A stretch of 64,000 nucleotides of DNA. Source: Anaerolineae bacterium (lineage in GTDB: Bacteria; Chloroflexota; Anaerolineae; Aggregatilineales; Phototrophicaceae). Where the stretch lies: assembly GCA_019912965.1 (NCBI GenBank), contig JAIOHM010000029.1:1-64000 (forward strand). The letters are read 5' to 3'. The notes beneath the pieces were generated by a model. That model was not told where the DNA came from, did no database searches, and saw only the letters and a program-made list of their open reading frames with translations. This document shows positions 48,185-58,529 of this stretch, in pieces. Each line of letters begins with the position of its first letter. Position 1 is the first letter of the stretch. Made by a program: the position numbers and the translations under genes.

Positions 48185-48886
48185 TTATGGGGAACGCTGT
48201 GCAAGGCCGCGCATGATTTGAGCGGCGTTTTCGGTCAAAGGTGCGCCATGACCGAAACATACTACAGCAGGATTCAATTCGGATACCTTTTTGAGCGAGC
48301 GTGTATTCTCCGTCATGTCGCAGGTTAGGCTGCTGATAGGCAGGCGAATCCAATTACCGAAACGCATGAGAATATCACCCAAAAAGATGAGGCGTTTTTC
48401 CGGCTGCCAGAAGGCGATATGCCCGGGAGCATGACCGGGTGTTGCAATCACCAGCAAACCGCCGAGGACTTCCGGCAGCGTATTACCATCATTGACTTCA
48501 CGGTCAACCAGTGTGGGTTTGAGGGTCATGCTGGGCGGACGCAACCCCAAACGCGCGATGCCGACAGCTTTATCCGGCGTGACACGCGGAATGGGAATCT
48601 GACCTTCGATCACAGGACGTTCAGCAGATGAGGCGATGACCTGTGCGCCAGTCGCGGCTTTCAATTCTGGCAAGCTGCCGATATGGTCGGGATGGGCGTG
48701 GGTGATGAGGATGCGTTTGACATCAGCAGGCTGCCGCCCCATCGCCCGAATCTGGTCAAGAATTTTGCGACCAGAAGGAGCAATACTGGTGTCAATCAAG
48801 GTGAGGCCGTCCGGGTCTTCAATCAAGTAGACCCGGCCAGCCAGGAGTCCGGTGAAGGTATGAACGCCGGGGATAATCGTCCGCAT
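48185..48886 (-). CDS. MBL-fold metallo-hydrolase
   Basis: This 233-residue metallo-beta-lactamase-fold protein has the zinc motif THAHPDHIGSLPE and further ligand motifs TPGHAPGHIAF and FGHGAPLTENA. Lengths and motifs match the glyoxalase II-like hydrolase group. The substrate is unknown and may be a thioester, lactone or phosphoester. It is cytosolic. Start ATG 48886 lies two bases after the radical SAM stop, so the two are translationally coupled. Confidence 0.9.
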   Translation of the reverse strand: MRTIIPGVHTFTGLLAGRVYLIEDPDGLTLIDTSIAPSGRKILDQIRAMGRQPADVKRILITHAHPDHIGSLPELKAATGAQVIASSAERPVIEGQIPIPRVTPDKAVGIARLGLRPPSMTLKPTLVDREVNDGNTLPEVLGGLLVIATPGHAPGHIAFWQPEKRLIFLGDILMRFGNWIRLPISSLTCDMTENTRSLKKVSELNPAVVCFGHGAPLTENAAQIMRGLAQRSP

Positions 48887-48888
48887 CT

Positions 48889-50370
48889 TTAGAATCCGGT
48901 GGTTTCCGGGCGGCGATAGTGAACCAAACGCTGGAGGGCTTTGAGTTCATACGGCCAATCATAGTATTCAAGGCGGTAACGCCAGCCACTTAAGGCGCGG
49001 AGGGCGCTGCGCCACTGGCCTTGCAAGCGCATGTCGGTGACAGTGGGGTAGTAGGCATTGATGACCGATTCAAAATTGCGGACACGGCGGCGCACATTGT
49101 CTTTAAACCACGGCGTACCGGGGTCGCGGCGCATGGAGAATTTCGCCCATTCAGGGCTGGCCCATTCATCCAGCGATTCCGGGAAGCGGAAGCCGAGCTT
49201 GGTGGCTTCGTCCAGCAAAATGCTGCCTTCCTGCGGAACGGGGGTGTAGATATAGAGGACGAGTTCGGTGGCCGGGTTAATCGTTTTAATTTTGCGAATG
49301 AAGGCGATGGTGCTTTCGATATCTTCGCGCGGGTCGGGTGGGTTGCCGAGGACGAAGGACAATTCCGGCACGATGCCGTAGTGCTTCATGCGTTCGACCA
49401 ATGCGAGGGTTTGGGCTATGCCGGATTTGCCGCCCTTGTTCATCTGTTTGAGGGTTTCATCCGAGCCGGATTCCGCGCCCATGAACAGCATTTTTGCGCC
49501 GCTGCGTTTCATCTTTTCCCATGTGTCGTCGGTATAGCTCATGAGGGTATCGACGCGGCCTAATGCCCACCAGTTAATGCCTTTGCCTGCAATGCGTTCG
49601 GCAAATTCGGCGGTGCGGTCTTCACGCACGAAGAAATCCATATCGTGAAATTCAAGGCCATTGATTTGCCATTTATCGTGCAGGTGATTGACGATGCCTG
49701 CAACCCGTTCGGCACTTTCCGGCAGCCAACGGCGATTGCTCAGGGCGACAACCGCGCAGAAATTGCAGGCAAATGGACAGCCGAAAGAGGTGTTGTGATT
49801 CAGGACGCGCGTACCGAGGTAGCTGTTCCCGACATATTTGGATACGTCGATTTTGTCGTAAGGGAACCAGGGCAGGTTATCCATGTGGACATTGGGGCCG
49901 CGCGGGTTGGAAATGATCGTGCCGTTTTCCTTGTAGCTGAGGGCTGGAACATCCGCCAGCGAACCGCCGTTATGGACGGTATCAACCAGACGACGGAAGG
50001 GCGCTTCACCTTGACCGCCGATGGTGTAATCGATGTAGTCGCTGTTCAGAACGCTTTGATAGTGCTGGGTGGGGAAGTAGCCGCCCCACAAAATCTTGAG
50101 GTCGGGCAGCGCGGCTTTGACCTGCCGACAAACCGGAACGGCCTGCCGCAATTGTGGGCCGGGCATACAGGTGACGGCGAGTAGTTTAGCTTTAGTGGCT
50201 TTGGCACGTTCGATGATCTGGGCAGCCGGATCGTCTACCAGATTGCCATCAATAAATTCGATGTCGTAGTCGGCAGCAATGACGGCTGAAACCGCCAGAA
50301 TCGATAAGGGAAGACGCTGCTTCCCTTTGCTGGTCGAGACAGGATTATAAAACAGAACCGTGTGGCGCAT
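48889..50370 (-). CDS. B12-binding-domain radical SAM protein
   Basis: This 493-residue enzyme has an N-terminal cobalamin-binding-like domain (about 1-150) with LPLSILAVSAVIAADYDIEF and LKILWGGYFPTQHY. The radical SAM core has the cluster motif SFGCPFACNFCAVVALSNR (C-x3-C-x2-C) and the SAM-binding region EFHDMDFFVRED. A GAESGSDETLKQMNKG motif and a PELSFVLGNP motif follow, typical of the class that includes BchE and lipid or hopanoid methylases. The classical DxHxxG cobalamin motif is not visible, so cofactor binding may differ. The product is unknown. Its stop overlaps the MBL start region. Start ATG 50370 has a GAGG site. Confidence 0.9.
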   Translation of the reverse strand: MRHTVLFYNPVSTSKGKQRLPLSILAVSAVIAADYDIEFIDGNLVDDPAAQIIERAKATKAKLLAVTCMPGPQLRQAVPVCRQVKAALPDLKILWGGYFPTQHYQSVLNSDYIDYTIGGQGEAPFRRLVDTVHNGGSLADVPALSYKENGTIISNPRGPNVHMDNLPWFPYDKIDVSKYVGNSYLGTRVLNHNTSFGCPFACNFCAVVALSNRRWLPESAERVAGIVNHLHDKWQINGLEFHDMDFFVREDRTAEFAERIAGKGINWWALGRVDTLMSYTDDTWEKMKRSGAKMLFMGAESGSDETLKQMNKGGKSGIAQTLALVERMKHYGIVPELSFVLGNPPDPREDIESTIAFIRKIKTINPATELVLYIYTPVPQEGSILLDEATKLGFRFPESLDEWASPEWAKFSMRRDPGTPWFKDNVRRRVRNFESVINAYYPTVTDMRLQGQWRSALRALSGWRYRLEYYDWPYELKALQRLVHYRRPETTGF

Positions 50371-50418
50371 ACAATAACCTCAACCAATCAGCACAATTTC
50401 GTTTAACGGGATTTAATC

Positions 50419-50499
50419 AATACACCCAAATTGGAAGTTTTGGATTGCAGGGGCGTAACATGTTACGCCCCTACAGATGATTTCCATTTGGGTGTATTT
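50419..50499. repeat. Nested palindrome with TAGGGGCG-family core
   Basis: An outer inverted repeat (AATACACCCAAATTGGAA at 50419-50436 and TTCCATTTGGGTGTATT at 50483-50499, one extra base) encloses a perfect palindrome GGGGCGTAACATGTTACGCCCC (around 50450-50471). The inner part is the same sequence as 16469-16493. It lies between divergently or convergently placed radical SAM and xylA ends. Confidence 0.8.
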
Positions 50500-50534
50500 T
50501 GACAGATTGAGGGATTCAAGGCAAATCGGGGATT

Positions 50535-51698
50535 TTAGCGCACCCCTAACAAGACCTCGACTGTCAGTTGGTCAAGTTGTTCGTAGGGCAAACCACGTGC
50601 GCCTAATGCAGTCCGGTCGAAGGTTTCTGCTTTTAGCTGCGCAACCTTCTCGCGGCTGTAGCCTCCGCTGAGATAGTGATGTGAACCATCGTCGGTGTTG
50701 ATTTCCGCCAGCAAGGCTTGAATTTCCGGGTCAGCGTTGAATTGGGCGGCTTTTTCTCTCAAGATCAAGTAAGTCCGCATACAACCGCGCGCGAAGTTTT
50801 TGACGCCTTCGTAGTCTTCGGTGCGGTAGGCGTGGGCGTCGAAATGGCGGCTGCCGGAATAACCGACATCTTCCAAGAATTTCACCAGATAAAAGGCCTG
50901 CTTGAGCATGACCGAGCCGAAGCGGAAGTCCTGATCGTAACGCCCAAAAAGCTGATCGTTCAGGTCGATGTGGAACAGTTTGCCCGCGTCCCATGCCTGT
51001 GCGACCGCATGGGTGAAGTTCAGACCTGCCATGTGTTCGTGAGCGACTTCAGGATTGACGCCGACCATTTCGGGATGGTCTAGGGTGGCGATGAAACCGA
51101 GCATCGCGCCGACGGTGGGTAAATAAATATCACTGCGGGGTTCGTTGGGTTTGGGTTCAAGGGCGAATTTCAGATCATAGCCTTGATCGACAGCATATTC
51201 GCAGAAGAAATTCAGGGCTTCGCGGAAGCGTTTGCCGGAGTCCAGCGGGCTTTTGCTGGAATCGGTTTCTGTGCCTTCACGTCCGCCCCAGAAGACATAC
51301 ACTTTCGCGCCGAGTTCGACACCGAGGTCGATGGAGTTGAGGGTTTTCTGCATGGCGTAGGCACGGACTTTGGGGTCGTTGCTGGTGAATGCGCCATCTT
51401 TAAAAGCCGCATCGGTGAACAGATTGGTGGTCGCCATTGGGACGACGAGGCCGGTATCTGACAGTGCCTTTTTGAAATCGGCCACAATGCGGTCACGTTC
51501 AGCGGGAGTGGCATCAATCGGCACAAGGTCATTATCGTGAAAGTTGACGCCCCATGCGCCAACTTCCGCCAGCAGATGGACAATTTCAACGGGTGAAATT
51601 GGGCCGCGAACCGGGCCACCGAACGGGTCACGCCCGATGTTGCCGACTGTCCACAGACCAAAAGTAAAACGATCTTCAGAGCGAGGCTGATAACTCAT
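50535..51698 (-). CDS. xylA: Xylose isomerase
   Basis: XylA interconverts D-xylose and D-xylulose using two divalent metals. The 387-residue protein is the actinobacterial-type short form: [29 protein letters not shown] with the catalytic His/Asp, [30 protein letters not shown] (metal-binding Glu), and [18 protein letters not shown]. All active-site residues appear present. The open frame begins at 51725, but GGAGATAAA in front of ATG 51698 gives the correct start. It is the last gene of the xylo-oligosaccharide operon. No xylulokinase follows. Confidence 0.95.
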   Translation of the reverse strand: MSYQPRSEDRFTFGLWTVGNIGRDPFGGPVRGPISPVEIVHLLAEVGAWGVNFHDNDLVPIDATPAERDRIVADFKKALSDTGLVVPMATTNLFTDAAFKDGAFTSNDPKVRAYAMQKTLNSIDLGVELGAKVYVFWGGREGTETDSSKSPLDSGKRFREALNFFCEYAVDQGYDLKFALEPKPNEPRSDIYLPTVGAMLGFIATLDHPEMVGVNPEVAHEHMAGLNFTHAVAQAWDAGKLFHIDLNDQLFGRYDQDFRFGSVMLKQAFYLVKFLEDVGYSGSRHFDAHAYRTEDYEGVKNFARGCMRTYLILREKAAQFNADPEIQALLAEINTDDGSHHYLSGGYSREKVAQLKAETFDRTALGARGLPYEQLDQLTVEVLLGVR

Positions 51699-51708
51699 TT
51701 TATCTCCA

Positions 51709-52935
51709 TTATAAAGTTGGGTCATAAACGCGGAAATTTCCGCTAATTTGAAGCAGCGCCATCATATACAGCAGACCATCATAATAGCGGTAACGACCCG
51801 AAGGAATGGGAGTCTCCCAAAAAGCCTTCACAAATTCGCTAACGGTGGGGGTGCTGGCGACGAGACTGGCGACAGCGTTGGTGGCAATAAGGCCAGTAGC
51901 GCGGTGCTGTGGATTGGCGGGTGTGCCATCTACTTCGAATCGGCTGGTGTAGGCATTGATGCCCTGCTGGTAGAAGAAATTCAGCCAGCGATCACTTTGT
52001 TCAACCTGCCATTCGTCGGCAGCGAACCACGAATAGTCCAGTGCAATGTTCATGATGCAGCGCCATGCGTCGGCATAAAAGAATTCGCCATAATCCCCCC
52101 AACGCCGGGGTTCACCGGTAAATTCGGCATAGTTAGGCATTAATCCGGTTTCGGGATGGGCAGTCAGTTTCCAGAATTCGCGGCTGATGGCAGCGGCTTC
52201 GCTCCAATATTCCTGGTCTTTCTCTGCCCAACGTGCCCAGAGTTCGTAATATTGCGGTGTGTGATAGGAAGGATCAGTGAATTGGCTAACCTGGCCTAAC
52301 GTCGGCACGAAAACAACCATTTTGGTTTCTTCGTCAAATATGTTGGTGGCAATTCCGCCGCCGTTATCGCTCTTGTGCAGCATGGTGTGGAGGATGGCAT
52401 TGGCTTCGGCTTCGTAGTTGAAAATGCCTTCGCCATTTCCCCAACGGGCAGCCGCGAAAAACAACGCGGTTGTGAACCAGATTTCGCCATCGGAAGCGGG
52501 GTTGGCATCGATTTTTGTACCGTCTGGTTGGGTATGCCATGCGAAGTAGCCACTGTATGCCCCTTCGGACTGGTACATGTAGGTTTTCGTCCACTTCCAC
52601 ATGCGGTCAAACTCGGCTTGTTTGTCGAGCTGGACGGCGATCATTAGGCCATAAGACATGCCTTCGCTGCGAACATCGTTGTTGTTCACATCCAGCACAT
52701 AGGCCATGTCGTCGCCTACGGGGTAATACACCCGCTGGGTATTATCATCACCGTAGAAAAGCTGATTCCACGTTTCGTCAATGCGGGCTTGAATTTCGGC
52801 TTCTGTCCAGCCTTGTTCCAGCAGGACATTGCGATAGTTCCCGGTGAAAAATGCGCCTTGTGATTCAGATTGGGCAGCAGCCGGAGCAACCATAGCCAGT
52901 AAACCGATCAGTAAAATTACAATTCGTTTGAACAT
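51709..52935 (-). CDS. GH8 xylanase-type glycosidase, secreted
   Basis: This 408-residue protein has a signal peptide ([20 protein letters not shown]) and a GH8 (alpha/alpha)6 barrel. The general acid lies in [18 protein letters not shown] (Glu), a second key Asp in [19 protein letters not shown], and [16 protein letters not shown] completes the fold. GH8 members include cellulases, xylanases and reducing-end xylose-releasing exo-oligoxylanases; the location in a xylose operon makes an oligoxylanase most likely. The signal peptide would send it outside, unlike most exo-oligoxylanases. It is immediately downstream of the GH3 gene (zero gap) and 10 bases upstream of xylA. Confidence 0.88.
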   Translation of the reverse strand: MFKRIVILLIGLLAMVAPAAAQSESQGAFFTGNYRNVLLEQGWTEAEIQARIDETWNQLFYGDDNTQRVYYPVGDDMAYVLDVNNNDVRSEGMSYGLMIAVQLDKQAEFDRMWKWTKTYMYQSEGAYSGYFAWHTQPDGTKIDANPASDGEIWFTTALFFAAARWGNGEGIFNYEAEANAILHTMLHKSDNGGGIATNIFDEETKMVVFVPTLGQVSQFTDPSYHTPQYYELWARWAEKDQEYWSEAAAISREFWKLTAHPETGLMPNYAEFTGEPRRWGDYGEFFYADAWRCIMNIALDYSWFAADEWQVEQSDRWLNFFYQQGINAYTSRFEVDGTPANPQHRATGLIATNAVASLVASTPTVSEFVKAFWETPIPSGRYRYYDGLLYMMALLQISGNFRVYDPTL

Positions 52936-55287
52936 TTAACTCACCTCAACGGGCGTTATGAAAACGCGCTGGACGGGCGTGGTCGTTCCGGTGATTTCAA
53001 ATGTGCCTTGCAGGTGAATATCGGCGGACGAACTGCCGAGCATGACTTCGACTGTGCCGGGTTCGACGACCAGCCGATTATCATGTGCGAGAAAGGCCTG
53101 ATGATTGACGGGCAGATAGAATGTAACCGTGCGGGTTTCCCCCGGCTGCAAGTGAAGGCGTTTAAAACCTTTCAATTCCATCAGTGGGCGGGTGATGTAG
53201 GGGACGCGCTGATGGGTATATAACTGCACCACTTCGTCGCCCGCACGTTGACCTCTGTTGGTTATGTCGAGTTGAACAGCGACTGATTCGCCAGCCTGTA
53301 CCTGTGCTTGGCTGAAACGGAGATTGCTGAACTGAAATTGGGTATAGCTCAGACCATAGCCAAAAGGATACTGTGGTTTGACGCTGGTTTCGACATAATC
53401 GGTTTTCCAATAGGAACGCCCGCCGGAAGGTCGATGGCTGTAAAAAACCGGGATTTGACCGACGGTACGTGGAAAACTCATCGGCAGTTTGCCGCCGGGG
53501 TTGACATCCCCGAACAGGACATCGGCAATGGCGTTTGCACCTTCTTCCGACGGGAACCAGCATTCGAGAATGGCTGGAACCGAGTCGGCCATCCAGTTGA
53601 GGGTAACGGGTCTGCCGTTGACCAGCACCAACACAATGGGTGTGCCTGTTTCGTAAATGGCTTTTACAAGCTCCTGTTGAACACCGGGCAGATCAAGAAC
53701 AGCGCGGTCGCGGGCTTCGCCGCTGGTGCAGTTATCGGTTAGCCCGGCTTTATCGCCCACGACGACGATGGCAACCTGTGCGCGTTTAGCGGTTTCGACC
53801 GCTTCGGCAAAGCCTTCAGTTGAAGTATCCAACACATCGCAGCCGTGCGCGTAACGAACGACCGTATCCGGACTGACAGCATTTTTGACCGCTTGCAGAA
53901 CGCTGATGGCATGGATGAAATCTTCGCTTGAGCCATTAGCAGCATCTGGAACAGGCATGTTGAATACATTGTTCTGATGCTTCATTTCGGCCAGCGTTTC
54001 CATGTGCGCGGGATAGGCATAATCCCCGAACAGATTGCGGATGCTATCGGCATTCGGGCCGATGACAGCAATCGAGCGCAGGTTTTTATCCAATGGCAGC
54101 AGGTTATTCTCGTTTTTCAGCAACACAATCGACTGCTGGGCAATCTGACGGGCGACCTGCCGCTGCGCGGGTGTATCGAAGCTCACTTTTCCGGCATCAA
54201 CATAGGGATTTTCAAACAATCCCAACGTAAATTTTTGGGTCAAGAGGCGCTTTAATGCCTGGTCGATCAGGTCGATTGAAATCTTGCCCGCCTCAACTGC
54301 TTCCAGCAGCGGCGCACCGAAGGAATCCGTGAAGGGCAGTTCAACATCCATGCCCGCTTCGAGGGTGATTCGGGCAGCATCGGCTTTGTCGGCGGCGATG
54401 TGGTGATAGGTGAACAGTTGGGTGATGGCGAAATAGTCGGAAACAACTGTGCCATCAAACCCCCACTCGCCACGTAAAATATCGGTCAGCAGTTCTTTGG
54501 ATGCGCCACAGGGGATGCCATCTATTTCATGATAGCCGTTCATCATGGAGGCTAATCCAGCTTCGCGGACGGCAGCTTCAAAGGGGTAGAGGTAAACTTC
54601 GTGCAGTTCGCGGGGCATCAAGTGGGGCGGTGCCCAATTCATGCCCCCCTCGGACATGCCATAGCCGACGAAGTGTTTACCAGTGGCGATGACGCCTTCG
54701 TTCAAATCCTTGCCTTGCAGACCACGCACGTAGGCGATGCCCATCTGGGCGACCAAGAAGGGGTCTTCGCCATAGGTTTCTTCGGTGCGTCCCCAACGTG
54801 GATCACGGGTTATATCCAGCACGGGGGCTAAAGCATGGTGCCCGCCAACAGAACGCATCTGGATGCGGATGATGTCCGCTAATATCTCGTTCCATTCGGG
54901 TACCCACGTGCTGGCGACACCGATGGCCTGTGGAAAGACGGTTGCACCGCGTGCCATATAACCACTGCAACATTCCTCATGAACGACAGCGGGGATGCCA
55001 AGACGGGTATTTTCGACTAAAAATTTCTGGATGGTGTTGGCGAGTTCGGCGCTTTCGTGGGGCTTGACATGACTAGCGCCACCCATGCGGGTGATATGCC
55101 CGATGCCATTGGCCAGTATTTGTTTGCTTTTCTCCAACGAGAAGGTCAGTCCGTCCAGCACTTCATATACCCAATGGCTTCCCAATTGGGCAATCTTTTC
55201 TTGCAGAGTCATCTCGGCTATCAATGCATTGACCCGTTCCTCGATGGGCACGGTCGCATCCATATACGGTCGCGTTGTTGTCGTCAT
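52936..55287 (-). CDS. GH3 beta-xylosidase/beta-glucosidase
   Basis: This 783-residue GH3 enzyme has the complete three-domain layout. The catalytic (alpha/beta)8 domain contains DPRWGRTEETYGEDP and the nucleophile Asp in TVVSDYFAI. A second domain contains IAVIGPNADSIRNLFGDY and carries the acid/base. A C-terminal fibronectin-III-like domain has VVQLYTHQR and RLHLQPGETRTVTFYLP. It has no signal peptide, so it works in the cytosol on imported oligosaccharides. From context it is probably a beta-xylosidase; a beta-glucosidase is possible. Start ATG 55287 has GGAAAG upstream. It is 41 bases downstream of the permease gene. Confidence 0.92.
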   Translation of the reverse strand: MTTTTRPYMDATVPIEERVNALIAEMTLQEKIAQLGSHWVYEVLDGLTFSLEKSKQILANGIGHITRMGGASHVKPHESAELANTIQKFLVENTRLGIPAVVHEECCSGYMARGATVFPQAIGVASTWVPEWNEILADIIRIQMRSVGGHHALAPVLDITRDPRWGRTEETYGEDPFLVAQMGIAYVRGLQGKDLNEGVIATGKHFVGYGMSEGGMNWAPPHLMPRELHEVYLYPFEAAVREAGLASMMNGYHEIDGIPCGASKELLTDILRGEWGFDGTVVSDYFAITQLFTYHHIAADKADAARITLEAGMDVELPFTDSFGAPLLEAVEAGKISIDLIDQALKRLLTQKFTLGLFENPYVDAGKVSFDTPAQRQVARQIAQQSIVLLKNENNLLPLDKNLRSIAVIGPNADSIRNLFGDYAYPAHMETLAEMKHQNNVFNMPVPDAANGSSEDFIHAISVLQAVKNAVSPDTVVRYAHGCDVLDTSTEGFAEAVETAKRAQVAIVVVGDKAGLTDNCTSGEARDRAVLDLPGVQQELVKAIYETGTPIVLVLVNGRPVTLNWMADSVPAILECWFPSEEGANAIADVLFGDVNPGGKLPMSFPRTVGQIPVFYSHRPSGGRSYWKTDYVETSVKPQYPFGYGLSYTQFQFSNLRFSQAQVQAGESVAVQLDITNRGQRAGDEVVQLYTHQRVPYITRPLMELKGFKRLHLQPGETRTVTFYLPVNHQAFLAHDNRLVVEPGTVEVMLGSSSADIHLQGTFEITGTTTPVQRVFITPVEVS

Positions 55288-55328
55288 AAGAGACTTTCCA
55301 TCTGTTTTTGAGAAAACTGATAAACGTA

Positions 55329-56174
55329 TTAACCTTTGAGTTCGCCACCGGTCAAACCGGTCACAATATATTTTTCAGCCAGCATGTAGAACAGTACCGC
55401 CGGGATGATGAGCAGTGTGACATAAGCCATGACCCGCGACCAATCGGTACCGAACTGACCCTGAAATTGGCTGATGCCCAGCGGTAAAGGCCACAGCGTT
55501 TGATCGTTCAAGACCAGCAGCGGCAGGAAATATTCGTTCCAACTGGCGATGACTTGCAGTACAGCAACCGCTGTTAATGCAGGGCGGGCGAGTGGCAGCA
55601 AAATGTGAATAAAGAAATCGAAGGTGGTGCAACCATCAATGTAGGCGGCATCTTCCAGTTCGCGCGGGACGCTGATGAAAAAGCCGCGCAAAATCACGAC
55701 GCTGCCGGGGAGGCCAAAAGCAACCAATGGCAAGATCACCCCAAAGAGATTGTTTATCAATCCAAGCTGGCGTACCTGAATGAAAATCGGCAGAATGGCG
55801 ATGACTATCGGGAACAGAAGCCCTATCGACAGGATATTGAAAAGCAGACCCCGTCCCCGAAAGTTGACCCGGCTGAAAATAAAAGCCAGCATACTGGCAA
55901 GCGAGACGTTTAGTATCGTCACCCCGGACGTAATCAACAGGCTATTTCGCAAGGATATCCAGAAGGCCGGAGACTCCAGGATGCCCTGATAATTTTGCCA
56001 TTGGATTCCGTTGATCGGCAGGCCAAATGGGGTGGTTTGAAATTCGCCCGTCGTCCGTATGCTGCCGAGAACCGTGGTTACAATCGGCCCGATAACGATC
56101 AGGCAAACGACGATCAGAATGGCGTATTTCAGTCCGCCGAAAACAGAAAATTGTTGTTGTTTCTGGTTTATCAT
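55329..56174 (-). CDS. Carbohydrate ABC transporter permease (MalG type)
   Basis: This 281-residue permease has six predicted membrane helices and the cytoplasmic EAA loop ELEDAAYIDGCTTFDFFIHI, which docks the ATPase. It begins with a cytosolic tail containing FGGLKYAILIVVCLIVIGPI. The family imports di- and oligosaccharides; xylo-oligosaccharide is inferred from the operon. It should pair with the permease at 56187. Start ATG 56174 is 12 bases after the upstream permease stop. No ATPase gene is present. Confidence 0.92.
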   Translation of the reverse strand: MINQKQQQFSVFGGLKYAILIVVCLIVIGPIVTTVLGSIRTTGEFQTTPFGLPINGIQWQNYQGILESPAFWISLRNSLLITSGVTILNVSLASMLAFIFSRVNFRGRGLLFNILSIGLLFPIVIAILPIFIQVRQLGLINNLFGVILPLVAFGLPGSVVILRGFFISVPRELEDAAYIDGCTTFDFFIHILLPLARPALTAVAVLQVIASWNEYFLPLLVLNDQTLWPLPLGISQFQGQFGTDWSRVMAYVTLLIIPAVLFYMLAEKYIVTGLTGGELKG

Positions 56175-56186
56175 CAGGTTCGCCTT

Positions 56187-57143
56187 TCAGCTTTGATCCA
56201 GAGCATAGTCGTGCCGGAGAATGATGCGCTGATACCCTAGTGAGAAAACCAGCGTGATGGCAAACAGCACCACCGCTACCGCGCTGCCATAGCCCAATGA
56301 AAAACGCTGAATGCCAAACTTATACAGGTAGGTGGCAATCAGTTCGCTGCCATTGACTGGCCCGCCTTCGGTCATAATCCAGACGATGGCGAACTGCTGG
56401 AATGAACCCAGAACGGATAGAAAAACACTGAGCCTTATTGTGCTTCCCATCATAGGAAGCGTGACATATCGCAGCACCTTCGCTTCGGTCGCACCATCAA
56501 CGCGGGCAGCGTCTTCCAGATCAGCAGGAATAGCTTGTAAACCTGCCATGTATAAGATCATATGGAAGCCGAAGTATTTCCACGTGATGACCGCGAAAAT
56601 ACCAATCAGTACGGTATCGCGACTGGCGAGTAACCCCATCCGTTCGTACCCCGGAATAAATGTCCCCAGAACCATGTTCAGGAGTCCCTCGTCGGGATGC
56701 AAAACGTAGCGCCACATGATGGCGGTGATGATTTCAGAAAAGACATAGGGCAGGAAGAGAATGATTCGAAACAGCCTTTTTCCATGTGTTTTTCCGCGTC
56801 CCACCATGAGGGCTAAACCTAGCGCCAATGGAAGCTGGATGAGCACTGACAGCAGCATGAGGACGAAACTGTGTAAGAGTGCTGACTGAAATATGGAATG
56901 ATTTAACAGACGGGTGTAGTTGCCAAGTTCTTTGTAGTCGGTCAGCGGGCCGAGTCCATTCCAGTCAAACAGACTGAAGTAGAAGGACTGTGGAATCGGG
57001 ATCAGCACAAAGAGGCCAAAAACGATCATCCCCGGCAGCAGGAACAACAAAATCAGCAGGGCTTTGTTCCATTGGCGGCGCTGTTTATCTCTGGCGGTTT
57101 GTTCGTAAGACGAAGGCAAAACTCGAAATTTTATGGCAGACAT
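56187..57143 (-). CDS. Carbohydrate ABC transporter permease (MalF/UgpA type)
   Basis: This 318-residue membrane protein is the other permease of the importer. After a basic N-terminus it has LLILLFLLPGMIVFGLFVLI (helix 1), then five further helices, and the EAA loop DLEDAARVDGATEAKVLRYV. It is typical of UgpA/MalF-type subunits. The frame opens at 57191, but ATG 57143 has AAAGAGAT upstream and fits the family N-terminus. It lies 114 bases downstream of the substrate-binding protein gene. Confidence 0.9.
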   Translation of the reverse strand: MSAIKFRVLPSSYEQTARDKQRRQWNKALLILLFLLPGMIVFGLFVLIPIPQSFYFSLFDWNGLGPLTDYKELGNYTRLLNHSIFQSALLHSFVLMLLSVLIQLPLALGLALMVGRGKTHGKRLFRIILFLPYVFSEIITAIMWRYVLHPDEGLLNMVLGTFIPGYERMGLLASRDTVLIGIFAVITWKYFGFHMILYMAGLQAIPADLEDAARVDGATEAKVLRYVTLPMMGSTIRLSVFLSVLGSFQQFAIVWIMTEGGPVNGSELIATYLYKFGIQRFSLGYGSAVAVVLFAITLVFSLGYQRIILRHDYALDQS

Positions 57144-57257
57144 GAAAGTATCTCTTTGGTAACTTAATCGGGAATACTTTTTACACTGCAAATGGAAGAT
57201 GTAGAGATTATATGAGGAGCAGATTGATCTCTACATCTTCCACAGCACTGCTATGAA

Positions 57258-58529
57258 TTATTCGAGTTCAAACGAGGCGGATTCCTCGACTGCCTGTGCT
57301 GCTTCTTCAGCAGTTGCGACACCTGCAAACAGGGTTTCTACCGCATCATTGACTGCCGCACCGACTGCCGGGGGCAGGAATTGATCGTAGTACAGTTGGA
57401 AGTAGGGCGCGTTGTTACGGGCTTCCACGATGGCGCTGGTGATGGGATTATCTTCATACACATCTTCGACGCCATTCACTACCGGTGTGAGGAAGAATGA
57501 TCCTGCACGCTGGCTTTCAGCACTGGTCAGGAAGCGGAGGAAATCAACGGTTTCATCCGGTGCATTGGCACCGACCGCGAAGCCATCGCCGCCGCCCATG
57601 ACATCATCCGAGTTGCCTGCGCCACCATCGACCATCGGGAATGGGAACCAACCGAGGTCGTCACCAATACCTTCGCCGCTTTCACTGTTGCCTGCCTGAA
57701 CTGCAGGCGACCACTGGCCCATCAGTTCCATCGCGGCCTCGCCATTGCCCATGACTGTTTCCTGGTCACCATAGCCCAGACCGAGGAAGCCTTCGGGGAA
57801 GGGTTCAAGCGCGATCAACTGCTGGAGATATTCGCCTGCCTGAACGAACGGTTCGTCGGCAAATGAACCTTCGCGGTTATAAGCCTTGAGGAAGGCATCC
57901 TGACCACCCGCACGGATTGCCAGATAGACCCACCAGAAATGTCCGGGCCATTTTTCCAGTTCGCCCAGTGCCACCGGGGTGATTCCGGCATCTTTCAGGG
58001 TCTGAACAGCGGCAAGGAATTCGTCCCAAGTCGCTGGTGGATTTTCCGGGTCTAGCCCAGCCTGTGTGAACAGCGCTTTATTGTAGAACATGCCAACCGC
58101 GCCCCATGTGTACGGAGCACCGTAGTATTCGCCGTTCTGGCCGTAGAGTTCCAAGGCTGCCTTGGCTGCAAATGAGTCCTTCCATTCGCCTTCCAGTTCA
58201 GCGGAGATGTCGCGCACGAGGCCTGCATCGGCAAATTCCCACAGAACGCCGCCGCCCCAGCTCTGGAACAAGTCCGGCGGATCGTTACCCTGCATGACGG
58301 TGGTCAAACGGGGTTTGTAGTCGGCATTTGCCAGAATGGTGATTTCGATGGTGACATGAGGATTGGCTGCTGTGTAGGCATCCGCGAGTTCCTGCCAGTA
58401 AGCGGCTTCGTTTTCAATGGTGCTGATATGCCACCATTGAATGGTCACCGGGTCTTGGGCGAGGGCAGGGGCACTAAATGCCAACATGAGGATGAGTAAT
58501 ACGAAAATTAATACTGATCTTTTATACAT
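57258..58529 (-). CDS. Extracellular substrate-binding protein for a sugar ABC transporter
   Basis: This 423-residue protein has a signal peptide (SVLIFVLLILMLAFSAPALAQ) and no lipobox. The mature part starts DPVTIQWWHISTIENEA and has the two-lobe family-1 solute-binding fold, with DPPDLFQSWGGGVLWEFADA and DVMGGGDGFAVGANAP. The family captures oligosaccharides and delivers them to permeases. Several Trp and acidic residues in the cleft suit sugar binding; xylo-oligosaccharide is inferred from the operon. Start ATG 58529 follows AGGGAG. It is the first transport gene after lacI, separated by 125 bp. Confidence 0.92.
   Translation of the reverse strand: MYKRSVLIFVLLILMLAFSAPALAQDPVTIQWWHISTIENEAAYWQELADAYTAANPHVTIEITILANADYKPRLTTVMQGNDPPDLFQSWGGGVLWEFADAGLVRDISAELEGEWKDSFAAKAALELYGQNGEYYGAPYTWGAVGMFYNKALFTQAGLDPENPPATWDEFLAAVQTLKDAGITPVALGELEKWPGHFWWVYLAIRAGGQDAFLKAYNREGSFADEPFVQAGEYLQQLIALEPFPEGFLGLGYGDQETVMGNGEAAMELMGQWSPAVQAGNSESGEGIGDDLGWFPFPMVDGGAGNSDDVMGGGDGFAVGANAPDETVDFLRFLTSAESQRAGSFFLTPVVNGVEDVYEDNPITSAIVEARNNAPYFQLYYDQFLPPAVGAAVNDAVETLFAGVATAEEAAQAVEESASFELE

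Noticed and set aside
49021-49563. 180-codon open frame opposite the radical SAM gene
   Set aside because: It is a shadow of the radical SAM coding frame, with no start signal.
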